Numbered from the stretch's first letter, positions 12,775 to 27,225 are shown. The stretch is 64,000 nucleotides of DNA from Haliotis asinina (GCF_037392515.1 NC_090288.1:56033673-56097672), one strand, 5' to 3'. Numbers and translations: made by a program. The notes: a model not told the origin generated them from the sequence alone.

Positions 12775-13755
12775 TTAAAGGTCACATGCAACGTAAAACA
12801 CAAGTTTGCAGATTCTGATACCTTTCTGTATGCACTTACTGAGACAAATCATCAAAAGTGCTACTTCAACCTATAAAGTTGAAAAGAAACACAGTGAAAA
12901 AAAGCCAACAAAATCGGAGTTCAAATTTTCCCTCATCACTGAGGAAAAATTGGTTTCAACAGCCATGCTGCGCTGCGCTCATAATGCATGCACAGTAAAT
13001 AGGTTCACAGAGTTTGAAACAGTATGCCTGCCCAGAGTATGAGGGCGTGAGCAGTAGTCTAATCTTGGTTGTGTTCACAAACAAGTAAGTTATCTACTTG
13101 TTACATTAAAAAAACATGTTGAGGCCCATTTTGATTGTTGTAATATATTCAGCAAACAGATAGAGCTTGGTCCATACTTTATTATTCAAGCATCGTGACC
13201 TGACAAGATGGCGCTACCACATACGAGAGAGAGGCATTCCCAAAATTAATACCTAAGATAAAACAAAACATCACCACTGACAATTCTAAAACGAAATAGG
13301 ATCATATATTACAATTGTGATAAGCAGACTCTGTCACTGAGAAAACTCAATGTCTGGTGTACTGACACCCATATGCCTGCCTACCTGCCTACTAATGACA
13401 ATATGCAATGCACAACTTCAATCATTGACCACATGCAATTTGAAATTAACACCTATAGGGTGTCTAAGCCATAAACAAAGAGTCAGCTAAGCGTATCAGC
13501 AAATAAGCCAGTGGCCAATGAAAAAGCTTTGTCACACTTGAGTGCCCTCCTATCGGCTCTGACTGGGTTCAGTATTGTGGCTGCTTCGTTTCAAGGGAAG
13601 TAAACCCAAGTACAAAATACTGCAGTTTTGATTTGCGACTATACACTTATAATTCTATTTGATTTTTCTTAATCAGCAATGCACTTTACATATCATGAAT
13701 AAGTGATAACTGTGTTATAATTATGTTTGATTTTTTTGTTGCATGTGACCTTTAA
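12775..13755. mobile_element. Non-autonomous TTAA-type DNA transposon, copy 2
   Basis: Same family as 5649-6943. Ends are TTAAAGGTCACATGCAAC and its inverted copy, flanked by TTAA. It carries ~200 bp (about 13108-13310) absent from copy 1. No transposase is seen. It lies between the ankyrin/SOCS gene and the Rho gene. Confidence 0.85.
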
Positions 13756-14149
13756 TTAGATCAATCATCCTTGTTGTTTTACAGGTGAAGTGACTAACAG
13801 AACACAAGAACCCTCAAATACATCTAAGTATTAGAGGAAATGATTATTTGTAAACATGGTGAAATGGTCACAAAATAAGGTGGCAAACATATTCTATAAT
13901 CGCACTGGAATACTATGTGGGCATGTTCACACGGTGTTGTCTAATGGCATGAAATACACCCCATGTCAAGTCTAAAGATAGACGAGCCAGAGTGAAACCA
14001 AATTAATATCCAAATATGTTGCAACTTAACAATTTAACTTGATCAAACGTGTTTACCTTATATACCAAAAGATGACATGATCACATGGATATCCTAATAT
14101 TGTCTCGGTAATGACTGATGTAAACAGGCTTGTATTTTATTTACTTCTT

Positions 14150-14710
14150 GTACGGTCGACAGCTGATCCGGAAGTGAAAGCATATAGTACCGGAACTACG
14201 TCACAACAAATTCCAGAAGCAATTGCACTATCCCCCTCTAGCGTCAATTGAGGTGTGGTTGACCGTTGATGTATCACGATCGGGAAAACGACAATATCAC
14301 ATCAAAATAACCTCCAAAACGGGGATTTTCCTCAGGTATTTGGAATTGCATGTGTTTTCTTATCTTCAAACATGTTTTGTATTGTATCGATCTACCAATA
14401 ATAGAGTTATTTGACTTGAAATTTTGCTATCGGCGGATAATGAGCAAACGCCATTTATGGTAATACTGCATTGGGCTAACCTAGTACCTCTATCTTAATT
14501 TGCAGGAGAATTGCTGGATGTAGTAAGTTTTGCACGTTTCACGGAAGGTCCTTATAGTATTATTGATGCATTAGGGCAAGTTAATTCGTACTGATTGTTC
14601 TATCTACTGACAAAATGGCGCTCAAATTGAACGATACATGACTGTTTGAACAAATCGCCATGTTGATGACATCATCAGCCAGGGAGGACCGGTAGTCTGA
14701 AACATTTTCT
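14150..14710. promoter_or_regulatory. Probable promoter region, possibly bidirectional
   Basis: Holds ETS-type CCGGAAGTG (14168-14176), ACCGGAAC (14189-14196), CRE-like TACGTCAC (14197-14204) and two YY1-like sites (AAAATGGCGC near 14612 and CGCCATGTT near 14657). Such clusters mark TATA-less animal promoters. The coding starts on either side (12302 minus and 15481 plus) are both preceded by splice acceptors, so both genes should have an upstream non-coding exon, plausibly here. No start site can be fixed from sequence alone. Confidence 0.5.
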
Positions 14711-15474
14711 TGTCTATTTGGTCATTTGCCTCACGACTTATCATTCCATACGGTGTATCATTTAGAATTTTAGGATTTCTTAGGGATTATATATTGCGCG
14801 TGAGATTTAGGCATATTGATTCTAAAATATTCAGATCACGAGCAACGGAAACAAAGCAGTTCGACCTCTTTCCTCGTGTCGTACGATCACGATAGTTAAC
14901 AAACCAATCTTGTCTTTCTTAACTTCTTCATGTACCGTGTTTCTTGCTTTACGTTCATTTAGTGAATACTATGGCAATATGGCATATACTGTGGCTTATC
15001 ATCTGGCAAAGTCAGTAAGGTCGCAAACTGTCATCTCATTAGGACCCCACCCTTCTGTTCAGCATATGATTGGACACAGGCATTTTGTACTTTCAGTGGA
15101 CGATAGTGACTCATATCTTTTATTAGAAACGTTTCTGTTCTAACTTTAGCGTATCTATAAATATCACAGCACATTTTGGTATATAGAGTGATGTACATAA
15201 TGTGATGTGCATACTGCTTGCATTGAATCTGGAGTTTGGATGCCCAGTTTTGTGCAAGAAAGGTTATTATTTGAAAGGATTCTCAGTTGCATGCCATGCA
15301 TTTGCATTCAGTGTCTGTGTTTATTTATACCTGCCACATCCATTAACCACTGTATGGTTAAGTATTTACAGCGACCTTTTTGCTCTACCAGATGTGCAAA
15401 AGTTGCTTATGTCTACAATACTACTGGTGCATTACCGGTACTCATGTTAATTTTTTTTTCTTTTCAGGAAGTAA

Positions 15475-15648
<174 letters not shown>

Positions 15649-17824
15649 TGACTGTTCATTTTGAGTAGGATAGCATTGTTAAATGAATTGTTACAATGCC
15701 TAAGTGTGCTTTTTACCTGAACAAGTACCCTAAATTACAGTAGTGATCTAGTGCAGAAACCTGCTTTTTCAACTGTGTTCTGTTGAAATTATATTTGCTG
15801 CACTGTTGACCTTGCACAGTTTCTACACACAAAAAGCATTGATTTCATTTATGATCACAGTCATTTTAATCTGATGATATCTGATCTTTATGTACATCAT
15901 CACTTTGGAAACTTTACTATTTGATTGATGATGTTTCAACAATGTGATTCATCATCACAATTAAATGCATATGATACATTTGCACTCATGTGATAATGAA
16001 TATCTGGTAATTTTGTTCATTTCATAGAAATATTAAACTTGCAGAATGATTTTGTAACAGCTAATGTTCCAAGGGGCGTAAAATGTATATGTGCGATATT
16101 CTCACTGCATCGAGGAGGGACTAGTGCTCCCTGTGTCTCCCTGCCTGCGTCGTGTGCTGCTACAGCAGGTTGTGTTGGTGTGAATTTCCCGCTGGGTGTC
16201 CGTCACTCAAGAAATAATGCAGTGATTACGCCAGTTATTGCTTAGCTGGTGCTTTCCTGTTATCAAATTCATGTAAAGCTTGGTTGATTTATTTTATTTT
16301 TTTTTTGGACAAAAGACATGTCTTGTTTGAGTACGCTGGCAGCTTTCATGTCTTATGATGAGGCAGCTTTGATTTTACTTCTGTCTGGTCCTAAGTTCTT
16401 GGGTGAGTTTACTTTCATGTTTGCATGTTTTTCTTTCTTTCTTCCTTATGTTTGCCTGCAAATTTGTTGCATTCAATTAGTGTTAAGAATGGACATTGAA
16501 AATAGTTTTATAATACTTGTATGGTTTGGCATTTGCTTCTTGTTTCCATTTTTATTTCCTAACCTTTGCATGACATTCAGGTTGTTCAATGCATGCATTT
16601 GATTTACATTTAAATAATGGCATACATCAAGTTTTCTAGGGGACTTGTCCTGATGTTAATTGACTCGGATTACATGCACACACCTCTCTGTGCTTTGTAT
16701 ACTTCTGCTTGCTTAGTGGCCTGTTTTGATCAAGGTGTGATTGGTAATTTTATATATGTAAGTTAGTACTGTACTTCATCATTATGTGAACTTGTTGACC
16801 TGTCTAGTAATACGCTTGCTTGGAGGAAATGTCTTTTGGAATAATTACATCATGGGGCACTTGTGCATTTTGACAAGTAGCACATTGATGCTTACATACT
16901 GTATCATCAGTGCTGAATAGATGTGTAACCGAATGTTGTGCATCAGAATGTTCAGGATATCGGTGTGTCGGAACAAATGTTTCGAGGTCTGACAACTTAA
17001 TTGATATTGTGGAAGTTGCATTTTGCCTTCTTGAATGATGACGTTAGTTCGTTGAGTAAATGAATATATGTACAAGGTACAAGAAGCTGTTATAAGGAGG
17101 ATGGCAATCGATTAGTTGACTGTTGTTTATATCACTGTTGTCCCATAATGAAAGAAGTACATAACTAGGAATAAATTACTTGGCAATATTGCTGCTAATG
17201 AACTCGTCGCATGTGTTATCCTTGTTTGGATAAGGAAGCCTTTGCAAGTGAAGATTAGATAATCTGATTGCAAATGAAAGAATATGAAGCAAAGTTTGCA
17301 TTGGGCACCAGTGTTCAATTCTAAATTTTGATTCTCTTTCTGAGAAAAGGTAATTTCCCACAGAAATCATGGTGTTTTTGATGTTAATTATGATCTGCTC
17401 CCCTGGCGGGCCTTAAATTAAATGTTGCCTTAAATTAAATTAAAAAGTTTGAATGCAACATTGTTTAAAAGCTGTTCACCAAAAAGTGTCGATCACTGTT
17501 TTCAGGTAGGTTAAAAGGGATAAAAGTCTTTTATTGCATCAACAGATAGCATAAATATAGTATAGATCAAACTAATGGTGTAAATGTGTGACATTGTGAT
17601 ATAATTTAATTCTGCACATTATTTTACAATGTGCGTTGTCTCCATTTGTGTTTGAAATCAGCTACTGTTCACACTTTGAAGAAAAGTGATGATAGAAGAA
17701 AATTGGTATTGGCCATCATCAAAGGCAGGAAAAGCAATCAGCTTGAGTGATGCTAGTAGTTTAAGGGCACTTGTGTTTCAAGACAATTTGTCACGTCACA
17801 AGTGAGTTATCAATATCTTACATT

Positions 17825-18055
17825 TTGTCAATGAGTTCAGGTTTACGCTCAGCAGTATTTTAGCTATATGGCTTTGGTGTGTAAATAATGACGTTTTAAC
17901 CAGACAATCCAGTAATCAATAGCATGAGCATCACATGTCAGATCGTGATACAGTGGCATGTGTCGACCAGGTCAGCCAGTCTGACCACCTGATCCTGTTA
18001 ATTCGCCTTACGCATGGGTTACTGGAGATCAATTCTAACCCAGATCTTCACAGGT
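17825..18055 (-). repeat. SINE family III, nearly full length
   Basis: Plus-strand reading: GTTTACGCTCAGCAGTATTT, then ACCAGACAATCCAGTAATCA, GTGTCGACCAGGTCAGCCAG, and CCCAGATCTTCACAGG. True orientation is minus. Confidence 0.8.
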
Positions 18056-18844
18056 ATGCATTTCCTGAATATGTTAAGCGAAACAACATGGTTTATGTTG
18101 TCAGAAATTTGTGTAGTCAATGGCTACAGTGGAGTGAGGCTTAAGCTGAATTAATCTATGGTCCTAAGTGAATAGCCATTAATGTCTTTTTCATATCTTT
18201 TTTTTTATTTTTTGTGTAAGGTCAATCACGTTTTATTCACGCTTTGCATTTTGCCTTGTAGATACATTGGAACAAGTAATATTCTCGGCTTAAAAAAACA
18301 TAACAATTCTTCTGTGTCAATACGTTCTGTCACTAGATATTAAAGTTATGGAATTGCGTTTTGGCTTTTGAAAACTGATCACAATTTCATTGACTTTGTC
18401 TTAACTCACTCCACCCCAACACTTCACTTGTTACGTTTAGCCTTGGCCAAATTTATTCCATAAGATATTTTATTAGGTCAACAGGACAGTATGCTTTTGG
18501 ACAATTGTTAACTCTGACATACGGCTTCATGACAGCTGTTGTACAATGTACAGACTGTCACAGACCTGGTAACCCCTACTGTCCTGAATGATACAATTAT
18601 TAAGTCTTTGATAGCAGTTGATTGATGATAAAAATGAAAAACTATTGATGCATTAATAGAATGTATAACTTTCAATAGTTTACTAATTGACTTAATATGG
18701 TAAATGGACAGTGCAAAGATACAGGATGTTTCGTTGCAGACTTGAAGCTTCATTGAGTTTATGATGTTTTGCCATAAGTTTCTTGTCAGATATTAAATGA
18801 GACAGAAACTCCTTAAACCTGTTTTTGTTTCATGTAAACTGCAT

Positions 18845-19640
18845 TCAAAATTTTTCCGTGATGATAGTGTGATAGGCGAAGTAGGGGTGTATGTTGTCCA
18901 CTTTTCCTCAAAAACTACTGTGTGGAATTCATTTAGATTACACATGCCTTTTTATAGGGACGCTGAAGGTGTACATCTCAAATTTTGATTTTCTATTTTA
19001 CTTATTTTTCCAATGTTAATGCCTTTTGAACTTGCATAAATTTTGTTGAATTTCGCTCTGAACTTGGTGTTATAAGGGATGAAGTCTATTCACTTCTCCA
19101 CAAAAGCAATAACAGAATTGATTTAGCTTCTACGTACGTTTCATTGTCATTCATATCTTTTTAATCCAGTTTCTTAATTTTGTCACATCTACCAATGTTT
19201 TAATTTAGTTCTATTCATCCTGTTCGGTGCCATACAACAGGGAGAGTACTTTATCAACTTCTCAAAACACACTACAGAAAACTCGGTTACGTTACATATA
19301 TCTTTTAGAGAGACTCTAAAGGTGTGCATCACATGTTTTGTTTTTGGTATGTTTATAAACATTTGAACTTAGATAAGTTTTGCGGAGTTTCTCTCTGGTA
19401 ATAGTGAAATAGGGGATTAAGTCTATCCTCTTCTCCACAAAAACTGCTCAGCGGGATTAAGCTTATTCATGTATTTCATTGGAACTTGAGAGGAGTGCAT
19501 CTCATAGTTGCATAGATGTATATTGAACTTGATTAGTAGAAATTAATCACCAGAGCATGCTCATTGTGGGGAATGTTTCCTACAGCAGTAGGGGCATACT
19601 TGTCCCTAGACAAAATTATGTCTTGTTTTACATATTTATT
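18845..19640. repeat. Degenerate tandem array, ~5 units of ~165-190 bp
   Basis: A phrase of the form GTAGGGG or AAGGGAT, then GTCTATTCACTTCTCCACAA or a variant, then AAACTAC or AAACTGC, recurs near 18881, 19072, 19236, 19411 and 19588. Spacing is 164-191 bp. Units have diverged strongly, so the array is old. Confidence 0.6.
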
Positions 19641-19878
19641 TTCATTGCATTGTTTTTATCCAGACTGTGTACTTTTAGAGGGTAGTGGTAATTGGAGATA
19701 CTAATACACAAATATTCATCTTACATGGAACCTTGCATTTACCTTGTGGGCAATTTATTTGATGGGTACCTTTTCAACTTGGATCACCTCTAGTTCCTGT
19801 AACTGGACTCTTGTCATCTGATTCATGTGCTAAAGTTATGATTAGTTACACAAGTTCTTTTGTTGAATATACTTTGGA

Positions 19879-20060
19879 GTTATTCTTTCAACACCAGTCA
19901 ACCAGAGGTATACACTGCCATAACATGTAGTTCCCAGAGACTGAGGTCATAGATGAAGCCTATGTTTATCAAGAAAAATAGCTCAGAAATCGTTATTACT
20001 ACTACATATCATACACCATTTGAAAGGTCTAATCCTACTGTTTATTAATCTGAGAGTTAC
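19879..20060. repeat. Dispersed repeat, copy 1
   Basis: Shares with 28292-28460 the words CAACCAGA, TGAGGTCATAGATGA, and a following GTTACT-GCTACAT and TTTGAAAGGT order. Both copies lie within the Rho locus. The family is unknown. Confidence 0.65.
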
Positions 20061-23000
20061 TTATTTCCAGCTACTGTGCTTACCCCTGTCCAATACAAAC
20101 CAATACCAGCAATTTTAAGTTGGTTAAAATTCTGAGATTTAAAATATATGTTAAGGTAAGATGATTCACAATCTTAATTTCACTTTCTTTAATTTACTTA
20201 GTTAAATTGAAATTCATCGATACATTTTTACTGCAAACAGACTGTAATTTGCTTATCAAAAACTGATGTGGACCCGTTCCTGAAGCTACACAGTGAAAAA
20301 TAGTATATAATTATAATCCTGTCAATTATAATCCTGTCAATAAATGGCCATTTGAAATATAATGTTTTCAGGCATAATAGACTTGATAAATGAATATGTT
20401 AGTTAGGTACCTGAGATAATATATCATTTTGATGCAACTTCTCCTGGTTTTCTGGCCCACAGTGTCTGGGGACTGGTGACATCTTGGCCATTTTCCCAGT
20501 CTACAATGTTGAATGAGGTTAAATAGCCATCTATAGTTCTGTTGTTCTTACATTAGGGGTTGGTGGTTGTCATGCAAATGTCTACTTTTTTTTTTCCATA
20601 AGTTGCCCTTTTGGTATGGTTTCTGGAAGAACAATGATTGTGTAATTGAAAGTAATACAGTTTGATTTCTGTTTTGGTGTGTTCATGATGTCTTGAGAAT
20701 ATTCAAATTTTCCATGGGAAACTAATCTTCAGAATTACTGTTAACAGCAACCTTGCATGTCTGAAGCGCTAGCTCAGGTGTCCCACCTGTTTTGTCAACA
20801 TGTCGTTCAAAGGTTAAGTTAACTCGGATGGTTCAAGGTTTTTGCGAGCCTTGATCTAAAATCTGTGAAATCTCTGAAGCATTAATTATGCATCCACATT
20901 TTAGTCTTTTTCTAGGGAGGGACTTTTAACTGAGGACCTTGACTTGCAGTTGACGTTAGTCAATAGTTGCTGGCATGGGCATTGTTTCACACTGTTTTTT
21001 TAGGCAGTCGACTTTGACCCATATATACATATTGACCCTTTTTGGTATGGGTGCTTCCAGAAAGCATTTCTCTCGTATTGTGGAAGATAGAAACTTGAAG
21101 GTTGCAGTGTGGCTTGAATTCACCCAAGTCTCATCAAGATAAACCATCTCAGACCCCTCTGCCCTCTTTTGCCCTATGATGCGTGAATGATTATTTCTTA
21201 CTTGCACAATGTCTGGCTAGCTATTCTCGAAACGTTTGTAGCCCTGCGAACTTCTTAAGCCCATTCCTAACATATTGACTATGATCAAAGTTAAGAATTC
21301 TTACGGCTACGAATGTTCGAGAAATATTGCCCTGATCTTTCACAACATGTCTCACTTCCCAGCTAGCTTTGGTGTACAGAAATCCGAACATATGAAGCAA
21401 TTTCCAAAGTTGGTGCTTAGATATGAAAAGGGAATGTTGAAGTACCATTTTTATTTGCAACATGCGTGATAAGTGTCTATTCTTGCTATATGAACTTTTG
21501 GATTGTGTTCTTGGCAGTTTGTTTTTAAATTTAAAAAAATCAAGTTTTTCAATTTTCGTGGATTTTGATACACACCCTTCCTGGGCACTTGTGCTTGAAG
21601 ATAGTTTCTCGTTGTTTTAATAATGTTTTCAATTGCTGCTCTAGAATTCCAACAGCATAAGATGTACATTTCAGAAATTTATGAAGTGCATAAAATGGTC
21701 TGCCCCATTGAGTTTCAGTCTTGCAGTCGTAGACCTTGTAAATTAAAGCTGTGAGGTGAACCAATTGCTCAATCAGTAGGAGAATCCATCATGTGACAAA
21801 TTTACCTGTGCCTCTCGCTTACCTGGCCGTGACCTGAGCTGTTGCTACAGCCTTGTCAAATCTTGCAGTATCGAATGATAGTAATAATGGTGTGTTAAAC
21901 AACTTTTATATTTTGTTGACAAAAATTATAGCAAAATTCTGCAGAGTTGGTGTTCGTTCTATTTGCTTTGGCGTTAGTTTGAGTTGTCGACAATTATTTG
22001 ATTTTGAATTGAAATGCAATTCATTTGGGAGATTTTGACTCTTACGCACTGTACTACTCTTCATGCATCATTTGATATGTCTGTCTAAAGTCAGTAAATG
22101 TAGATATTTTTCCAGACGGAAGAAAAGTACAGATACAACTAAATTAAGTATGGTCATCACTTTAGCTGGTTAGTAATAGAGGTTATCTGCTTAGATCGTC
22201 ATATAAATGATTTCATATAAATAGCACACATTTGGTGTTGGTTGAAAGCTCTGAACATCAATAATGCTACAGCTGCCATGCAAGTATCAAAATTTTGCCT
22301 TTTCAACAAGTGATTTTATTGTTTAAAAATTGTTTCTAATGACACTTTCAGTGTAATCTGTAGTAATGTTTGTGTATATCAGCAGTGGATGTAATCATCA
22401 TGAATAACATTTAGATGAAAGTTTGTGATAGGATTGTTTTCTGAACTTTTGAAGTTAGAAATCGCCAACTATATGTTAAATATGGAACATTATGATGGAA
22501 ATTGATGGGCTGGGGCCTGTTACCAAAAATTCTCATGCACGTTTATTCTCATGTATTTATGTCCAAATGTGAAGATCAGGGACGTCAGATGTCTGTCACT
22601 TGACTGACATTACGGTCTCACGAAAAGATGGAAAGAGGAAGTTGACAACTTTGAGTAACTTTTAAGATTTTGTTCAGTATATTTGATTTATTTAAAGAAT
22701 ATCCAGAAACATTGTTATGCTCTTCGATAAGTTAGATATGGACCTGTTTGCTGAAGTACCTGTCCAGAATTGCGTTTTCAGTAATAACGCAGAAGGAAGT
22801 TTCTTACGTTAAATCTTTGATAAAATATTGTAAACTGAAATGAAACAGTGTGAAAAGTGGTAGATTTAATGAATGAATCGTGCAAGATAGGTTCCAAATT
22901 CATATATATTGATGTGACTGGTCTGACTGAAAACTGGCCTGCAGTATCAGGGGCGGTGTTGATGTTGTAGGTTTGCTGGCCTGTGATGTTGAAGTTACTT

Positions 23001-23809
23001 TAAATTGGGATGTGTAATAGTCGTGTTCTGATTAATTGAAATAGTGGAAGATTAGTCTACCAAGCAATCGGTCACATTTTCTCATAATTCACGACAAATT
23101 TTGGAACTTCTGCTTAAGTGTTTGAAACTCTTGATGATGGACGATATCATTGAAGTTGCCACGGCCTGAAAAACATGTATATTTCTTAGAAAACTCATTT
23201 CGCTAACTAAAAAGCAATTGCTGAATATTTCTCCAGGAATTTTTGTACATGATTTAATAGGCTTTACTTTATAGTAACAAGTTGCATCATGTTATTCATA
23301 TCTGCAATATTCTGGTTAGGAAAATCTTAAAACTGATGATTGTGTAGGTTGATGAGTGTTTGTTGGTGTAGAAGTGCAATTGTGAAATTTCATGCTAAAT
23401 GTGAACTATATTTAAGAGTTACATCAAAACTGTATCTTGAGATACTCGAGTCCCAATGTACACTCCCCAAATGATCATTAATGATGTATTTTGGAGTCAG
23501 GAGCAGGTGCTGATTTCTTGTAAGAAGTTCACATGCTGGTATAAAGTGAATGCTATATCGTGATCAATGTGCAGTTTTGAACACAATAGGAAATATCTTT
23601 ACTTAGTTACAGAAATTACAGAAATGAGTTAGGTGAACAGGTGGTACTTAAAGGTTTGTGTTCAATGCATGTGGGCCTTGAGGTAGTTTAATGGTTTGAA
23701 AGTCTTGTTATACTGAAAGCCTTGTTTCAATTCCACACATTGGTAGTGCGCATGTGAACCCATGAATGTCAGAGGAGCTATGTCATTTTAATCCTGTCAC
23801 AGACCTGTG

Positions 23810-24068
23810 CAGATGTTGGATAGAATAGGTCTTCAGCAGCCAATGCTTGCCATAAAAGATGACTATGCTTGTCGTAAGAGGCGACTAACGGGATTTGTAG
23901 ATCAGACTCGCTGACTTGATCGACACGTCATCAGTTCCCATTTGCGCAGCTTGATGCTCATGCTGTTGTTCACTGGATTGTCTTGTCCAGGCAAGATTAT
24001 TTATGGGCCGCTGCCGTAAAGCTAAGATATTGCTGAGTGTGGCGTAAAACTAAACACACTCACTTACT
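23810..24068 (+). repeat. SINE family III, full length
   Basis: Read on plus: GATAGAATAGGTCTTCAGCA, two GACTATGCTTG/GAGGCGACTAACGGGAT blocks, GGATTGTCTTGTCCAG, then the tail module ATATTGCTGAGTGTGGCGTA and AAACTAAACACACTCACTTA. Confidence 0.85.
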
Positions 24069-25623
24069 TAAACCTGTCAGATGGGTACACAGTGTCAGTG
24101 TTTTTACTACCATTTTCTGACTATATGGAAACTGTGGTGGTGGAGTGGCTTTCAAGGCTGCTCACTGGTGCTGGCGATTAAGTGTTCAACACAGTCTAAG
24201 TAAACTTTTGGTTTCGGTAGTGGAGTAACGAAAAGTACTGATGATAAGTTTACTTATACTGGTGTTCAACATGGAGAGTGTCGGTTCTAATGTGGTAAGG
24301 GACTGAGTACTAAGTGAGAATAAATACTATAATTTGTGCTTAGCTGAGTAAGAGTAATTCCAAACATAACATGTCACAATGTGTGAAGCTCATTTCTTGT
24401 CACCAGTCATGATATTGCTGGAACACGTTTGAATGCAACATAAAGCCATATACTCAACACACATGGTTTTACTAGTCTGGACTTTTAACATCTTCAGATG
24501 AATTTCTTCTTGTGTTAACACACGGACCATTTTAGTATGAAGTGATGTGAATGAACAGGATTGGTTTGAAGATGAGGCTAGTAGTGCAGTCTGCAACACC
24601 AGTTCTGTTTCTGGTTGTTTGCTTAAGATTTCTTCAAATTGAATTTTGAAGTCATACGGTATTGTATTTTGTGTTTTGCTGTTCTCTACATTAAAAAGCC
24701 TTGATATTGATAAGATATTGTAGTTTACAAAAGTGTATCTAAAAGAATTTATGTAGAAAGGTTCCTAGCTCAGTGCCATATATCATCTTGTTTAGTAACC
24801 AGGTTTATGAAAGTTTGTCATCAAGGAAGTCCATAGTTGTCTAGCCATGCCTTCATAGAAAATGCATTCGAGACAGCTTGGCAGAATTAACTACTATATT
24901 GTCATATCTTTCTAATGATTAATTTCTGATTCTGAGTAAATGTTTGGTCACTGGTTTCAGTGTTGAGCCAACTTTAAAACAAATTATCATCCCCACAAAC
25001 TTGAGATTATGCTCTTGTCCCATTTATGGTGTTTTCTTCATGAGCAAATATCTCAGCAGTCTCTCCCATTATTTATTTGTGCAAGTTATGAGATATTTTT
25101 TGTTTGTTTGGTAGAATTTTACCTTTTTCATTTAGTCAAACATAATATAAATGGCAGTAGGTGGAAATGGTTTGAATCACTCTGGTCTATATTGGGTTGA
25201 AACATCCAAACTCTGATACTAACAATGTATGTTATGTATGGGATTATATCTTGTAGCAAATCTGACACGCTCTTCTGTATGTTTGCGAGTCACTTTTTAA
25301 GGCAGAGTCCTTATTCTATACTTTATAACTGCATCAACATCTTCCAAAGTGCACGGCATGGAGAAAACCTGTACCAGATACTGTTCCTTCCTTGATCTGT
25401 TAACCGCTTCCATAAAAATGTTGCTGTATTCATGTACACTTAGTTCAGTAAGAAATAATAAAATGATTAATATACACAAGACAAGTAATTGAAAAATCAT
25501 GTCTATGTGAATGTAAATAAAATAGCTAATCATCACGAATCAGTATTATGAGTCATTAGTGAATTTACACCAAAGGGTAATACTATTTTCTCCTTTTTCC
25601 ATGATAATCTTTTTGTGTTTCAG

Positions 25624-26046
25624 GTTGAGCTGGCATTGTGGGATACAGCTGGACAGGAGGACTATGACAGACTAAGGCCTTTGTCTTACCCAGATACAGA
25701 TGTCATCCTTATGTGTTTCTCCATCGACAGCCCCGACAGTTTAGAGAATATTCCAGAGAAGTGGACACCGGAAGTGAAGCATTTCTGTCCTAATGTACCT
25801 ATCATATTAGTAGGCAACAAAAAGGATCTCAGGAATGATGATAACACTAAGAAAGAACTGTCCAAGATGAAACAAGAACCAGTTAAAGCAGAAGAAGGCC
25901 GTGCAATGGCAGAGAAGATAGGTGCTTTTGCCTACCTTGAGTGCTCTGCCAAGACCAAGGAAGGGGTTAGGGGAGTCTTTGAAACAGCCACAAGAGCTGC
26001 CTTGCAAGTAAAGAAGAAGAGGAAGGGCAAGTGCACCTTGCTTTAG
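25624..26046 (+). CDS. rho1: Rho GTPase, terminal exon A (residues 53-192)
   Basis: 140 residues from V53 to stop, joined in phase 0 to 15481-15636 (acceptor TTTGTGTTTCAG). Shows DTAGQ (59-63), NKKD (117-120), the Rho insert helix (about 124-136), SAK (160-162), a basic tail KKKRKGK (182-188) and CAAX box CTLL (189-192). The final Leu predicts geranylgeranylation. The human PKA site Ser188 is replaced by Lys. At position 169 it has Gly where exon B and human RhoA have Glu. Full length is 192 aa, close to RhoA (193 aa). Codon third positions are more AT-rich than in exon B beyond the first ~150 nt. Confidence 0.95.
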   Translation, partial: VELALWDTAGQEDYDRLRPLSYPDTDVILMCFSIDSPDSLENIPEKWTPEVKHFCPNVPIILVGNKKDLRNDDNTKKELSKMKQEPVKAEEGRAMAEKIGAFAYLECSAKTKEGVRGVFETATRAALQVKKKRKGKCTLL

Positions 26047-27225
26047 ACCTGTGGAACTGCAACAACCTGCATGGGAAAGGCACGTCTGCCAGGGAGGAGG
26101 AACCAACATTAGCTGGACATCACACATGTATGCGCAATTCTTTCTTTCCAGTGTAGAGCCAGGCTCAGCGGATATTCAGTGGCCAACCTTACACAACTGT
26201 CCATGTGAACTGGAGGCAGATGGCAAAGTGACAGTCCTATGTAATCACAACCGCTCAGCTGATTTCTTCACTGCTAAGACAGGAGGTTTAATTTCCAGGC
26301 AGCATAGGCTCAGCCTTGCCATATCCTGGGGCTGACAACTGCCGCAAGCTACTGTGCCAGTGTTGGTTGTTCAGGTGTACATTATCATTGTATTGAATGT
26401 CACCAGCTTCCCAGCAGGACAGATAGAGATTATCTTTGGGGATCTCTTCCCTTATTTGCTTGATGAGTATGGATCTGCCTAACAACACACTGACTTGGAG
26501 AGCGAGTATTATGTTACTTGTCAAGGCCCAGTGATGTATGGATGCATTTGCTGTCGGTCTCTTTACTTTGCCTGTGGCTGCATTTAAATTCCATTATACC
26601 TTTCATTCCCCCACCTTGTCCCCCTCCCTGCCTCCAGAATGTGTGAATCAAAAAAGCAAACGCAAGTGCATGAGTTTGTGTTTCTAATTACAGACTGATG
26701 GTGTATATGATTCATCAAGGAAAGTATGTAAACGGTTGTATGTTCCGTGTTCTCACCCCCCTGTCCACTGGATATGATCACAATTACTCGGCCTTAGAAA
26801 CTGAGGTAGTATTTTAACAAAGTATTTTTCCACATTTATTTGCCTTGTAGTACATATGATGCTTACTGGAGTAATCTTGTCTTTGACTTAAGAGCTGACA
26901 TTCGGAAAACAGTTTGTGAACTGTACCTTGAATTTGGTCTCAAGAGGCAGGCAGATGGTGTGAGAATAGTGGCAAATGCCAAGGTTGTTATCAGCTATGT
27001 GTCCTAATGTGCAACTTACTGCAAGGTGCAAGAAAAATCAGATAAAACTGTGTATTGGTCATGAATCGCCTAATCTTGTATTCTCATATTCTTGCTAGCT
27101 CATCATTTTGCCTGGTTCTTTGTACATGTAGTTGTGTATGTCTTTTGTCTATAAGCTATGTTTAATACTACTTTATTATCTAGATCATGACTGTGAATAA
27201 ATCCTTTTCATATTGTCTCGGGAGT
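26047..27225 (+). other. 3' UTR of Rho isoform A
   Basis: Follows the exon A stop. It has no splice donor before a clear AATAAA at 27196-27201, so exon A is terminal. Another AATAAA lies near 27450. Confidence 0.7.
27196..27201 (+). promoter_or_regulatory. Poly(A) signal of Rho isoform A
   Basis: AATAAA about 1.15 kb after the stop of exon A, followed by T-rich sequence. Confidence 0.65.

Noticed and set aside
16318-16602. Hydrophobic 94-codon frame in the Rho intron
   Set aside because: Composition-driven by T-rich DNA; no splice or codon evidence.
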